From: Oscillospiraceae bacterium
GTDB taxonomy: Bacteria > Bacillota > Clostridia > Oscillospirales > Acutalibacteraceae
DNA length: 64,000 nt
Assembly (NCBI GenBank): GCA_003538135.1
Contig: DPOR01000014.1
Span: forward strand, 32,927-96,926
Direction: 5' to 3'
Notes under the pieces: generated by a model
Told to the model about the DNA's origin: nothing
The model's input: the letters and a program-made list of their open reading frames with translations, nothing else
Database searches by the model: none
Shown: piece by piece, positions 27,648 to 36,266 of the stretch
Layout: each line of letters begins with the position of its first letter
Numbering within the stretch: the stretch's first letter is position 1
Made by a program: the position numbers and the translations under genes

Positions 27648-29573
27648 TTATTTTACGGACGGTATAACGCGCTCGCTTTCAAGCTCCGTCTCCTCCTCTT
27701 TCTTGAGGAAGGTAACTGCCGGAGTGCTTCTACCGGGCTCCTTATATGTCTTGACTATCTTTTTGATGACCCTGCGCACGTCGGCGTTGTCGTCGTACAT
27801 TATTTCGCTGAGCTCTTCGAGGTCGGCGAAGAATTCGTCCTCGTTTATATCTATGGGCTTGCCGATATGTATGAGATTGTTTTCCGTTGCCTCAAGCCCC
27901 TCCTCGTCCATGAGCAGCTCCTCATAGAGCTTTTCACCCGGACGAAGTCCCGTGAACTTTATGTCAATATCCTTATACGGCGTATAGCCCGAAAGCCTGA
28001 TGATGTTCTCCGCGAGGTCGACTATCTTAACGGGCTCGCCCATATCGAGCACGAAGATTTCGCCGCCCCTTGCGGATGCGCCCGCCTGAAGAACGAGCGA
28101 GACGGCCTCGGGGATGGTCATAAAGTAGCGGATAATATCTTTATGAGTGACGGTAACGGGTCCGCCGTTTGCTATCTGATCTTTAAACAGCGGGATAACC
28201 GAGCCGTTCGAACCGAGGACATTGCCGAATCTGACGGCGACGAACTCGGTTTCCGAATGCTTGTTGTAGGTCTGAACTATCATCTCGCATATGCGCTTTG
28301 TGGCGCCCATGACATTCGTGGGGTTGACCGCCTTATCCGTAGAGATGAGCACGAAACGCTCTACGCCGAACTTGTCCGCTGTGCGGACGGTCTTGAGCGT
28401 GCCGAAGACGTTATTTTTGACGGCCTCGTTGGGGTTGTCCTCCATAAGGGGCACGTGCTTATGCGCCGCGGCATGGTAGACGATATTCGGATGATACCGC
28501 GAAAACACGGCGTCGAGACGCTTGCTGTCCCTGACCGAGCCTATGAGCACCTTGACATCGACCTCGGGATGTGTTCGCTGGAACTCGTTTTGGATAGCAT
28601 AGGCGTTGTTTTCGTAGATATCGAAAATGATGAGCTTATGCGGCGAATGCTCCGCTATCTGGCGGCACAGCTCGCTGCCGATAGAACCGCCGCCGCCCGT
28701 GACGAGGACGGTCTTTCCGCTGACATAGTCCATGACGGAATCGAGCTTTATCTTAATCGGCGGGCGGCCGAGAAGATCCTCTATATTAATTGAACGGATG
28801 TTGGAAAGTCCGAATTTTTTGTCTATCATCTGCCCGATGCTCGGGAGTGTTTTAACGACGCAGCCCGTTTTTGAGCAGCGGCGCAGTATCTCGCCCTTGC
28901 GCTCGGGAGTCGCGGACGGGATAGCGAAAATTATTGTTTTGATATCGTATTTTTCGGCAATTTCCTCTATTTTGTCGCAGTTGCCAACGACCTTGACTCC
29001 GTAGACCGTGCTGCGTCTTTTCTCCGGCGAATCGTCGAGAATGCAGACCGGATAATATTCCAAGGCGGGGCTTGTCTTGATCTCATGAAGCAGTATGTTT
29101 GCCGCAGCACCTGCGCCGATTATCATGGTGTTATTTCTGTTTGATTTCGGCGTTATTCCCCTCCACGGCTTGCGTTTTAATGTTCTGAGCGCCATTCTTA
29201 TTGCCACAACTCCGGCACCCGAAAGCAGGATAGCCATAATATATACGCTCGGTGCGAAATAAGGAAATTTGAGCACCGTACGCATGAGCGCAAAGACTAT
29301 CGACGAACCCATGGCGCACACCGAAACTATGCAAACATCGCGCAAGGATGCATACTCCCAAAGCACCTGGTAAGTTCTCGACAGGGTGAATGCGCAGGCA
29401 TATACCACAGCGAGCAGAACCATGCTCGTCCAAAAGCTTCCGCGAGTCAGCTCCTTTGTGAGTGCCGACAGCTTAAACTCGCTTCGCATCCATACCGAGA
29501 ACATTACCGAAACCATCAGCACGACAGTGTCGAGGAAATATAAAAGCGTCACTAAAAGATCGCGTTTTTTCAA
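27648..29573 (-). CDS. Membrane UDP-sugar 4,6-dehydratase (CapD/PglF/WbpM type)
   Basis: About 641 residues. Four N-terminal membrane helices (about 1-130) precede a first Rossmann-like domain (MIIGAGAAANIL) and the extended SDR domain with VLVTGGGGSIGSEL. The catalytic region reads STDKAVNPTNVMGATKR, with Met in place of the usual SDR Tyr, as in WbpM and PglF. It converts UDP-GlcNAc or a similar sugar to the 4-keto-6-deoxy form. A TTG start at 29573 with CTGGAGGGG upstream is better than the ATG at 29618, which has no ribosome binding site and lies almost on the expected transcription start. Confidence 0.88.
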   Translation of the reverse strand: MKKRDLLVTLLYFLDTVVLMVSVMFSVWMRSEFKLSALTKELTRGSFWTSMVLLAVVYACAFTLSRTYQVLWEYASLRDVCIVSVCAMGSSIVFALMRTVLKFPYFAPSVYIMAILLSGAGVVAIRMALRTLKRKPWRGITPKSNRNNTMIIGAGAAANILLHEIKTSPALEYYPVCILDDSPEKRRSTVYGVKVVGNCDKIEEIAEKYDIKTIIFAIPSATPERKGEILRRCSKTGCVVKTLPSIGQMIDKKFGLSNIRSINIEDLLGRPPIKIKLDSVMDYVSGKTVLVTGGGGSIGSELCRQIAEHSPHKLIIFDIYENNAYAIQNEFQRTHPEVDVKVLIGSVRDSKRLDAVFSRYHPNIVYHAAAHKHVPLMEDNPNEAVKNNVFGTLKTVRTADKFGVERFVLISTDKAVNPTNVMGATKRICEMIVQTYNKHSETEFVAVRFGNVLGSNGSVIPLFKDQIANGGPVTVTHKDIIRYFMTIPEAVSLVLQAGASARGGEIFVLDMGEPVKIVDLAENIIRLSGYTPYKDIDIKFTGLRPGEKLYEELLMDEEGLEATENNLIHIGKPIDINEDEFFADLEELSEIMYDDNADVRRVIKKIVKTYKEPGRSTPAVTFLKKEEETELESERVIPSVK

Positions 29574-29622
29574 AATTGCCCCTCCAGTTTCCATAATTAC
29601 AATCAATATCATAATCACTTTA

Positions 29623-29651
29623 ATTATATGTTGAAATATTTATACTGTCAA
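29623..29651 (-). promoter_or_regulatory. Consensus sigma-A promoter of the 4,6-dehydratase gene
   Basis: Perfect TTGACA (29646-29651), 17-base spacer and perfect TATAAT (29623-29628) on the minus strand. Transcription should start near 29616, leaving a leader of about 43 bases before the TTG start. Confidence 0.85.
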
Positions 29652-29674
29652 TACGGAAATTGAATTATAATCCG

Positions 29675-29706
29675 TGCACAAATTCGGTGTTTTTGTGCAT
29701 TTTTTC
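29675..29706 (+). terminator. Terminator-like hairpin upstream of the dehydratase promoter
   Basis: TGCACAAA and TTTGTGCA are perfect 8-bp arms with a 9-base spacer, followed on the plus strand by TTTTTTCATTTT. There is no plus-strand gene to end here, so an operator role upstream of the -35 is an alternative. Confidence 0.35.
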
Positions 29707-29749
29707 ATTTTATCCCGTTCGCGGATAACTATATGCCAAAAGCAAACGA

Positions 29750-29790
29750 AACAAAAGACACAAACCGGCAGAACAGTCGGTTTGCGTCTT
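29750..29790 (-). terminator. Intrinsic terminator after the MIF-like gene
   Basis: AGACGCAAACCG pairs with CGGTTTGTGTCT (one mismatch) on the minus strand and is followed by TTTTGTTTCG, 20 bases after the MIF-like stop codon. Confidence 0.75.
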
Positions 29791-29809
29791 TAAAATTTCC
29801 GCTTTATTC

Positions 29810-30154
29810 TCAGAAATTAGAGCCGTTCCAGCCCCAGTGCTCCGCCTCTTCATACTTGATATAGATATTGGAGGGAGCTATCCCGGTCTCCTCGGACACC
29901 GCGTCGCAGACGGCCGCCGTGAGCTTGTCATAGACGGCATCGGACGTTCCTCCGAAAAGGCTCAGCTCAATATAGGCCATGGGCTCGTCGCCTCTGCCGC
30001 CGAAATACATCTCGGCTCCGCCGTCAAACGAGAGCATGAGCCAACGCTCAGTCTTTCCGGGGACGATAGATATTATCTCGCCGTACTTCGCCGCGAGTGC
30101 ATCCCGCTTGTCTTTTGCAAGTTCGATATTTGTTTTTGTGCTGATATAGGGCAT
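29810..30154 (-). CDS. MIF-like phenylpyruvate/dopachrome tautomerase
   Basis: 114 residues, the usual MIF length. The initiator is followed by Pro2, the catalytic base of the tautomerase superfamily, and Lys and Ile are placed as in MIF proteins. PMAYIELSLFGG and the C-terminal NIYIKYEEAEHWGWNGSNF match the conserved MIF trimer core and tail. It should catalyse keto-enol tautomerisation of phenylpyruvate-like compounds. No signal peptide is seen. It lies 22 bases after the DUF5696 lipoprotein gene and probably belongs to the same transcript. Confidence 0.88.
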   Translation of the reverse strand: MPYISTKTNIELAKDKRDALAAKYGEIISIVPGKTERWLMLSFDGGAEMYFGGRGDEPMAYIELSLFGGTSDAVYDKLTAAVCDAVSEETGIAPSNIYIKYEEAEHWGWNGSNF

Positions 30155-30176
30155 TGCTGTTACTCCTTCCTTACTG

Positions 30177-32447
30177 TCAGTTTATTCTGAGGAAGTCCCC
30201 TGCCGGGACGGTTATACCGCTTATATTTACATCGGATTCGGTATAGTTGACGTAAATCTTTGCGCCGGTATCGTACTCCGTGCAGAAAACGCCGTTTCTT
30301 ATCTCGCTGTGCGAGGTCATACGCGCCGCCTGAAGATCCTTCAGCGCCGCATCGGCACGCTCATACTGCGCGGAAGCGGAGGCTATCCAATTTTCGTAAT
30401 AGACGCCGATCGTCTCCGCGCTGTTTTCATCGGACTTAGTCTTTCTGTCCGCATGAGTCCCCGAATACGTCCACTCGTAGGCGGGGCTCGCGCCGTATTC
30501 GACGCAGCGCAGGAACGAGGTCTTTGCGTCCTCGCTGAAATTGAGCGGTTCACTCGAATAGCCGACTATTCCGTGGAGCACAAGCTGGAGGAACGGCACA
30601 CTGACATACGCCGAGCCGCTCTGAGACGCGCGGGTCGGCAGATGAGAGATGAAGCTGACGTTCTTTATGACGCAGAAATTGCCCGTGTCCGTCATAAGCT
30701 TCATGTTGGCGGTCAGCGACGGGAGCTGCTCGGATATCATTTCCGCGCTCTCCTGGCGGTTGAAGCCGTTTTTGTAGTCCGAATAGAGCAGACTTCCCAC
30801 ATCATTGACGCACAGGCCGTTAAACTGCGAAAACCTTGTGTTGCCGAGTATCGAGATTATCGACTTTTCGACATATTTCATGCCGAGCAGGCGCTTTGCA
30901 TATCTCTCTTTTCCGAGGGACGGGGACGCCTCGTTTTCCCTGCTATATTCCGCCTTTTTGCCGAAAATGCTGCCCGCCGTTTTGCCGGATGAGAAGGCGT
31001 TGCTCTTTGCCGCGGAGATTAAATCGATGTCGAGATACATCTCCATATTCTGCGCGTTGATATACTCGGCCAGATCCTTCAAATCGGAGCGGCTGCCGAG
31101 GCGCGAGAGCAGGGACGCACTCATTATGCTCGACTGATCCGTCCCGCCGGTCAGCGCACCCTTATAGCGAAGTTTTATTGAGTTTATACCCTTCGACTTC
31201 ATTCGTATAAGCATATCAAGAGTCTGCTCGAAGTCGGTGAAGGTCTTATTTTTTCTGAGATTCAAACGCTTGAATGAGAGCAGGGTGTCGTCCGAAACGC
31301 CGATAACCGTGAGGTCAAGGGGCAGATACTCCTGCTCCTCCGCCGTTCTTGTGGAGAGCACTCTCTCCCTTATCAGCTGCTCGCGGGCTGCCGCCGCCAT
31401 GCCGGTATAGTCGGCATTCGAGCCGCCGAGGAAGCGTATGCAGAGCCCGATATCGCCGTCATAGGATTCGGAGCTCATGTAGAATTTGCCTTTCGACTCG
31501 GCGCAGGGCGTGATATCAAAAGACACGCCGGCCTCATAGAACGTGTTGCCCGCTCTGACCCTGTCCGCACTGACAGAGGCTATTGCGTCGCCGCTGTCGA
31601 TAATAGTAACAAAGGCATTGTTCCCCTGCTTCATGCCGTATGCGGGGACAAGCGCGTTTGCGGTGCCGCCGTTCGCGTTGCCCGATGCCGCATCGCCGCC
31701 GTAGACGGGGAAAACCAGCTCGCTGTCAAAGGAATCGTCTTTCGTATCGGTCTTTATGAGCGCGCCGCTCCCGTCCGGGACGAAGATATAGTCGCCCTTC
31801 TGCGGTTCGGAATAAGCGCCGAAGAAATTGAGAAGGCTGAGCTTCGTGAGCTTCGCCTCGGAGCCCTCAACAAGATTTTCATACTTTGCGTTAACATAGA
31901 CGCTGCCGTCTTTTATCTGATAGTCGACGACCAATTTAAACGCGATGTCGTCCTTTTCGTATTTCTCGCTGTGCGCCGTCGAGGTGTCCGGCGTCAAAAT
32001 ATAAGTTACGCTGAGGCCGTCGTCGGAAAAAGTGCACTGGGCGTTCTGGAACGATACGCTGTTATCCTGAGTGTTGAGCTTATAGAGCGTATTCCCCTCG
32101 ACAATCTCCGCAGTCGCCGTTGCGGCGCAGGAATTTTCCGCCGTCGGGAGCGCCGACCAGAGCTTTTCGCCGCCGCTCTGAGAGAGGTCCGCAACGCAGA
32201 CCGAATAGGTGCTCTCATCGAAAAGCAGCTCGATAAGACCGGATTTGCCGACCTGCTGAAGCTGAGCCTTGTCGCCTACGGAGTGAAGCAGCGTCGACTC
32301 CGGCGCATTCGCCTGAGCGGGCGAGCCCTTTGTTTTCGTCACGGCAACAGGGTCGGAGCACGCGCTCAGGGAGCAGAGCATCGCCGCCGAAAGCAGCAGA
32401 GCCGATATCCTCGCCGTTATTTTTTTGTTCCTGCCTTTTGAAGTCAT
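30177..32447 (-). CDS. Large lipoprotein of DUF5696 type
   Basis: About 756 residues with a lipoprotein signal peptide ending SLSAC at Cys30, so it is anchored on the outer face of the membrane. The remainder is a long beta-rich then TIM-barrel-like region (LRKNKTFTDFEQTLDMLIRM; GINSIKLRYKGAL) that matches my recollection of DUF5696 proteins, which have a glycoside-hydrolase-like look but no proven function. The start is ATG 32447 after GGGAGAGC. It lies 90 bases downstream of the histidine kinase gene. Confidence 0.7.
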   Translation of the reverse strand: MTSKGRNKKITARISALLLSAAMLCSLSACSDPVAVTKTKGSPAQANAPESTLLHSVGDKAQLQQVGKSGLIELLFDESTYSVCVADLSQSGGEKLWSALPTAENSCAATATAEIVEGNTLYKLNTQDNSVSFQNAQCTFSDDGLSVTYILTPDTSTAHSEKYEKDDIAFKLVVDYQIKDGSVYVNAKYENLVEGSEAKLTKLSLLNFFGAYSEPQKGDYIFVPDGSGALIKTDTKDDSFDSELVFPVYGGDAASGNANGGTANALVPAYGMKQGNNAFVTIIDSGDAIASVSADRVRAGNTFYEAGVSFDITPCAESKGKFYMSSESYDGDIGLCIRFLGGSNADYTGMAAAAREQLIRERVLSTRTAEEQEYLPLDLTVIGVSDDTLLSFKRLNLRKNKTFTDFEQTLDMLIRMKSKGINSIKLRYKGALTGGTDQSSIMSASLLSRLGSRSDLKDLAEYINAQNMEMYLDIDLISAAKSNAFSSGKTAGSIFGKKAEYSRENEASPSLGKERYAKRLLGMKYVEKSIISILGNTRFSQFNGLCVNDVGSLLYSDYKNGFNRQESAEMISEQLPSLTANMKLMTDTGNFCVIKNVSFISHLPTRASQSGSAYVSVPFLQLVLHGIVGYSSEPLNFSEDAKTSFLRCVEYGASPAYEWTYSGTHADRKTKSDENSAETIGVYYENWIASASAQYERADAALKDLQAARMTSHSEIRNGVFCTEYDTGAKIYVNYTESDVNISGITVPAGDFLRIN

Positions 32448-32536
32448 AAAAAGCTCTCCCATATCTATAAAATCGCCGCTTTGCGTTGAACTCTTCTTTT
32501 AATTATATCATCTTTGCGTCATTTATTCAACAGCAC

Positions 32537-34042
32537 TCACTTATCCACATCAAACCAAAAACGCACGCCGCCGTATTCGTTGACAACGCCGCACTCTCTG
32601 CCGAGACGCTTCTGAATCGCCTTGACTATAGGCAGCCCGAGGCCGAAATGGAAGTCCTCGTTCTTACGCTTTTTGGAGGATTTATAGAAGCTGTACCAAA
32701 TTTTGTCAAGCTCGTCCTCGGCTATCGGTTCGCCGGAATTATAGACGCTGACCCTGTATGTGTCCAAGTCGTCATCGACGGTCAGCTGGACTATCTTCTT
32801 GCCGCTGATATTCGACACGGCATTGGACAGGAAGTTTTGGAGCACGAGCAGAATCGTGCGCTCGTCGCTGTGGACGGTAAGCCCGTCCGGGACGCGGTCT
32901 ATGAGCGTTATTCCGTTATCGTTGAACATCATGGAGAACGCCGCCAGCTGCCCTTTTATCATCGCGCTCAAATCGAGCGTTTCTCGGGTCGGAACATACG
33001 AGCCGCTTTCGAGCTTTTCAAGATTCAGAAGATCCATGACTATGCGGTTCATCTTCCCCGTCTCCTCAAGGATTATGTCGCAGTATTCCTCGCTGCCCTC
33101 GGGGTCGCTGTTTATGCCGAGCTTGAGTCCCTCGGCGTAGCCCTGAATAATGGCTATCGGGGTCTTCAGCTCGTGGGATACGTTTGCGATGAAGCTCTTG
33201 CGCGACTCGTCGACAAGCGCGCTGTGTTCAAGCTCCTCCGTCAGTTTTTCGTTTTTGTCCTGCAATTCGTCGAGCGTTTCGCTCAGGGACTCCGAGAGTA
33301 TATTTATATTTTCTCCGAGATTTTGAACATCCGTCTGCGGATAGCTGACGCACTTCTGAGAGAAATCGAGCTTTGCCATTGACTCCGTTATCTCAGCCAT
33401 AGCCGCAACGGGGCGCGAGAAGCGCATATTTGAATAGAGTATAATAGCGCAGGCAAGGGCCGCGGAAAACAGCGAGAAAGCGGTCAGGAGAACGGAAGCC
33501 GTGCCGGCGTTTCGCTCAACCTGATAATAGGGCAGCCACAGGCGCAGAGTGTCGCCGTTTTTTAGCTCGACGCGGTATCTGTAATATCCGCCGGTCTTGC
33601 CGGACGAATACTCGTATTCGTCGAAGCTGACGCTCTCGTCAAAGAGGTCGAACACGCGCACGCTGCGACCGTCTGCGTACATATTTTCCGCTGTCTGATA
33701 ATATATGCCGTCTCCGTCGCCGGAATTGAGGAACCTCTCGCGGTTGGAATAGACCGTGTTGCCGTCGGGGTCAAAGACCTCTATCATATAGTAGTTGTTT
33801 TCGGAGACGGAGGCGAGCTTCTGATAGTACTCGTAGGACGCGGGGTCCTCGCTGTCGAGCGACTCGCGGATGCTCTGCATATTCAATATCTCCGCAAAAA
33901 CATAGACCGATTTAAGCAGGACGCCCGGACGGAATATAATCAGCGTGACGGCAAGCGCTATCAGAACGGCGCCTATCTGAAGAGCCATACGCCGTCCTGA
34001 TTTTCTGATTCTGCCTTCTTTTCTTGCCGGTCTGCGCCTCAA
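32537..34042 (-). CDS. Sensor histidine kinase (HAMP-HisKA-HATPase)
   Basis: 501 residues. TM1 at about 22-45, an extracellular sensor domain of about 140 residues, TM2 at about 183-205, HAMP linker and coiled coil, then the H-box NVSHELKTPIAIIQGY, the N-box LQNFLSNAVSN, the G1 region NSGEPIAEDEL and the G2 loop GLGLPIV. It senses an external cue and phosphorylates the response regulator encoded just upstream. It has a TTG start, with GAGGTG eight bases before it inside the end of the regulator gene. Confidence 0.92.
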   Translation of the reverse strand: MRRRPARKEGRIRKSGRRMALQIGAVLIALAVTLIIFRPGVLLKSVYVFAEILNMQSIRESLDSEDPASYEYYQKLASVSENNYYMIEVFDPDGNTVYSNRERFLNSGDGDGIYYQTAENMYADGRSVRVFDLFDESVSFDEYEYSSGKTGGYYRYRVELKNGDTLRLWLPYYQVERNAGTASVLLTAFSLFSAALACAIILYSNMRFSRPVAAMAEITESMAKLDFSQKCVSYPQTDVQNLGENINILSESLSETLDELQDKNEKLTEELEHSALVDESRKSFIANVSHELKTPIAIIQGYAEGLKLGINSDPEGSEEYCDIILEETGKMNRIVMDLLNLEKLESGSYVPTRETLDLSAMIKGQLAAFSMMFNDNGITLIDRVPDGLTVHSDERTILLVLQNFLSNAVSNISGKKIVQLTVDDDLDTYRVSVYNSGEPIAEDELDKIWYSFYKSSKKRKNEDFHFGLGLPIVKAIQKRLGRECGVVNEYGGVRFWFDVDK

Positions 34043-34044
34043 GC

Positions 34045-34716
34045 TCAGTTCACCTCTATCTTATATCCCGCGCCGTAAACCGTGCGCAGATGACGGCTTC
34101 CCCAATCGCCGAGCTTCGTGCGAAGACGCGCGACATGAGAATCGACCGTTCTCGAGTCGCCTAAAAAGTCAAAGCCCCATATATCGTCGAGCAGCTGCTC
34201 GCGCGAAAATACGCGCTCGCGGTTTGAGGCGAGCTTATGGAGAATCCCGTATTCCTTGTGGGTCAGCTCTATCTCCTGCCCGTCGCAGACGACGGAATGA
34301 GCCACGACGTCAATGACGAGCCCGTCTATAATTATCTTGTCCGTCGGATTGTCCGCGGTGCGCTTGAGACGCGCTTCAATGCGCTTGACGAGCACGGTAG
34401 GGCTGAACGGCTTTGTTATAAAATCGTCCGCGCCGCACTCAAAGCATTCGAGCTCGTCAAATTCTTCGCCGCGTGCCGTGAGGAAAATGACCGGAACATC
34501 GGAGGTCTCGCGTATTTTGCGGCAGACCTCCCAGCCGTTCATCTCCGGCATCATTATATCAAGCACCGCCAGAGCTATATCGCCGTTTTCCGAGAAAACG
34601 CGCAGAGCCTGCGCACCGTCCTCCGCCTCGACCGTCTCGAAGCCCTTGGCGGCAAGGAAATCCCTGATAATACGGCGTATCTTCGCCTCATCGTCCGCGA
34701 TAAGTATCTTCTGCAA
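34045..34716 (-). CDS. OmpR/PhoB-family response regulator
   Basis: 223 residues. The receiver domain has the acidic pair ADDE, the phospho-acceptor Asp in VLDIMMPE (about residue 53) and the Lys in ITKPF. The C-terminal winged helix ends SHVARLRTKLG...VYGAGYKIE. It partners the histidine kinase two bases downstream. A promoter lies at 34773-34801. The regulon is unknown, but the lipoprotein and MIF-like genes immediately downstream are candidates. Confidence 0.93.
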   Translation of the reverse strand: MQKILIADDEAKIRRIIRDFLAAKGFETVEAEDGAQALRVFSENGDIALAVLDIMMPEMNGWEVCRKIRETSDVPVIFLTARGEEFDELECFECGADDFITKPFSPTVLVKRIEARLKRTADNPTDKIIIDGLVIDVVAHSVVCDGQEIELTHKEYGILHKLASNRERVFSREQLLDDIWGFDFLGDSRTVDSHVARLRTKLGDWGSRHLRTVYGAGYKIEVN

Positions 34717-34772
34717 AAGTTACCCTCCCTACGGCGCGGGCTTACACCGCACCCCAAAATCATTTATAACTG

Positions 34773-34801
34773 ATTTTATCACAAATCTACAAAATTAACA
34801 A
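34773..34801 (-). promoter_or_regulatory. Sigma-A promoter of the two-component operon
   Basis: TTGTTA (34796-34801) and TAAAAT (34773-34778) on the minus strand with a 17-base spacer. Confidence 0.6.
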
Positions 34802-34850
34802 GACATCAGTGCAATGCGGATTGCTGTTTTCCGAAATTATACCGTCACTA

Positions 34851-34879
34851 TTGCATTCCTCAGTTAAAATAAGTATAAT
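34851..34879 (+). promoter_or_regulatory. Sigma-A promoter of the NUDIX gene
   Basis: TTGCAT (34851-34856), 17 bases, TATAAT (34874-34879), divergent from the two-component promoter with 49 bases between the -35 boxes. Confidence 0.65.
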
Positions 34880-34953
34880 AGATAGCATAATCATCAAAAT
34901 TGGGGAGTTTGCGACTTGCGCTTTTCTCGCCGATTGCAGGGAGGGAAAGACCG

Positions 34954-35700
34954 TTGTTAGGAAAATTCGTAAGAGTCAGAATAACAAACCCGGTCGGCTC
35001 CCTGAACCGTCAGTACGGATACAGATATTCTCTCAATTTCGGTTCTCTTGAGGGCAGGCGGCAGTTTGACAACCGTTTCGCAGGCGCTTATATCATGGGC
35101 GTTCACCATCCCGTCAGGCACTTTGACGGGCGCGCAATTGCCGTATTATACAGAGAGGGAGAACGCAAGGGCATTCTTGTCGTTGCGCCGAAAAACATGC
35201 GTTTTATCGGCTACCAGATAGCCGACGCACTCGCCTTTGCGGAGCCCGAGGGCACCTACCGACTGGAGTGTCTCTACGAGCGCTCCTGCGGAGCCGTTGT
35301 ATGCCGCAAAATAAACGGAGAAACAAGACTTCTTCTCATAAAGAACAGCCGCAGCGCCCACTGGGGATTCCCCAAGGGACATATGGAGCGCGGCGAGACG
35401 CCCGAGCAGACCGCACGGCGCGAGGTTCTTGAGGAGACCGGGATGCACATAGATATAATCCCGGATTTCACCGCAAAATCCGACTACACGATTCAGGGAA
35501 AGGTCGAAAAGAGCGTAACTATCTTTTTGGCCAAGACCGAAGACACAAAAACGGTAATTCAGCGCGAGGAGATCGACGACTATATTTGGCTGAGCTTCGA
35601 CAAAGCCCTCGAAACGCTGAAGTTCGAAAACGACAAGGCGATTTTAAAGAGCGCGCGTCGTTTTATGGACAGGCACGGAATTTTTGAAACCGATAGCTGA
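34954..35700 (+). CDS. NUDIX hydrolase with inorganic-pyrophosphatase-like N-terminal domain
   Basis: About 248 residues. The C-terminal half (about 120-248) has the NUDIX box GHMERGETPEQTARREVLEETG, complete with the REx2EExG core. The first 110 residues (GKFVRVRITNPVGSLNRQYG...YSLNFGSLEG) look like a degenerate soluble inorganic pyrophosphatase fold. It probably hydrolyses a nucleoside diphosphate-linked compound such as Ap4A. The start is TTG 34954, eight bases after GGGAGGG. The frame upstream to 34900 lacks a good site. Confidence 0.78.
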   Translation: MLGKFVRVRITNPVGSLNRQYGYRYSLNFGSLEGRRQFDNRFAGAYIMGVHHPVRHFDGRAIAVLYREGERKGILVVAPKNMRFIGYQIADALAFAEPEGTYRLECLYERSCGAVVCRKINGETRLLLIKNSRSAHWGFPKGHMERGETPEQTARREVLEETGMHIDIIPDFTAKSDYTIQGKVEKSVTIFLAKTEDTKTVIQREEIDDYIWLSFDKALETLKFENDKAILKSARRFMDRHGIFETDS

Positions 35701-35732
35701 CGGCATCTTTTGCCGCACGGAAAGGAAAGAAC

Positions 35733-36236
35733 ATGACCGAAGAATTTGCCAAAGGGCTCGTTGACTTTTTTCAGAACAAGATTCCAAATGAACTTATAAT
35801 TTTTCTCGTCTCGCTGCTGCCGGTTCTCGAGCTGCGCGGCGGCATGATAGCGGCGAAGCTGCTGCACGTCGATTTTTTGCGTGCCTTTATTATATGCTAT
35901 ATCGGCAACATCCTGCCGATACCGTTCATCCTGCTTTTCATACGCAAGATATTCCAATTCCTGCGCGACAAGCCGGTATTCTCGAAAATCATCGAAAAGC
36001 TCGAAATTCGTTCGATGAGAAACAGCGAAAAGGTCAAGCGCTGGCGCGATTGGGGTCTGCTTTTGTTCGTCGCTATTCCCCTTCCCGGCACCGGCGGCTG
36101 GACCGGAGCACTGATAGCGGCTCTGACCGACATGAGAATAAAAAAGTCGTTCCCGATAATAGCCTTAGGTATACTTATAGCGGGAATAATTATGTCGGTC
36201 ATCACCTACCTTGTGCCCTCTTTCTTTGGATTTTAA
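35733..36236 (+). CDS. Small multidrug export family membrane protein (COG2426 type)
   Basis: 167 residues with four to five membrane helices and the family motif SLLPVLELRGGMIAA near residue 30, then PIPFILLFI and VAIPLPGTGGWTGALIA. This family is annotated as small multi-drug export protein by similarity; transport is not well proven. It is 32 bases after the NUDIX gene, with AAAGGAAAGAAC as ribosome binding site. Confidence 0.8.
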   Translation: MTEEFAKGLVDFFQNKIPNELIIFLVSLLPVLELRGGMIAAKLLHVDFLRAFIICYIGNILPIPFILLFIRKIFQFLRDKPVFSKIIEKLEIRSMRNSEKVKRWRDWGLLLFVAIPLPGTGGWTGALIAALTDMRIKKSFPIIALGILIAGIIMSVITYLVPSFFGF

Positions 36237-36266
36237 AGCAGCAAAACCATATAAGGAGGAACAAAC

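Noticed and set aside
7904..29573. Lipoteichoic or wall teichoic acid locus
   Set aside because: No TagF- or LtaS-like polymerase or glycerol-phosphate enzymes are present. Wzx, EpsG-type Wzy and Wzz point to a Wzy-dependent polysaccharide.
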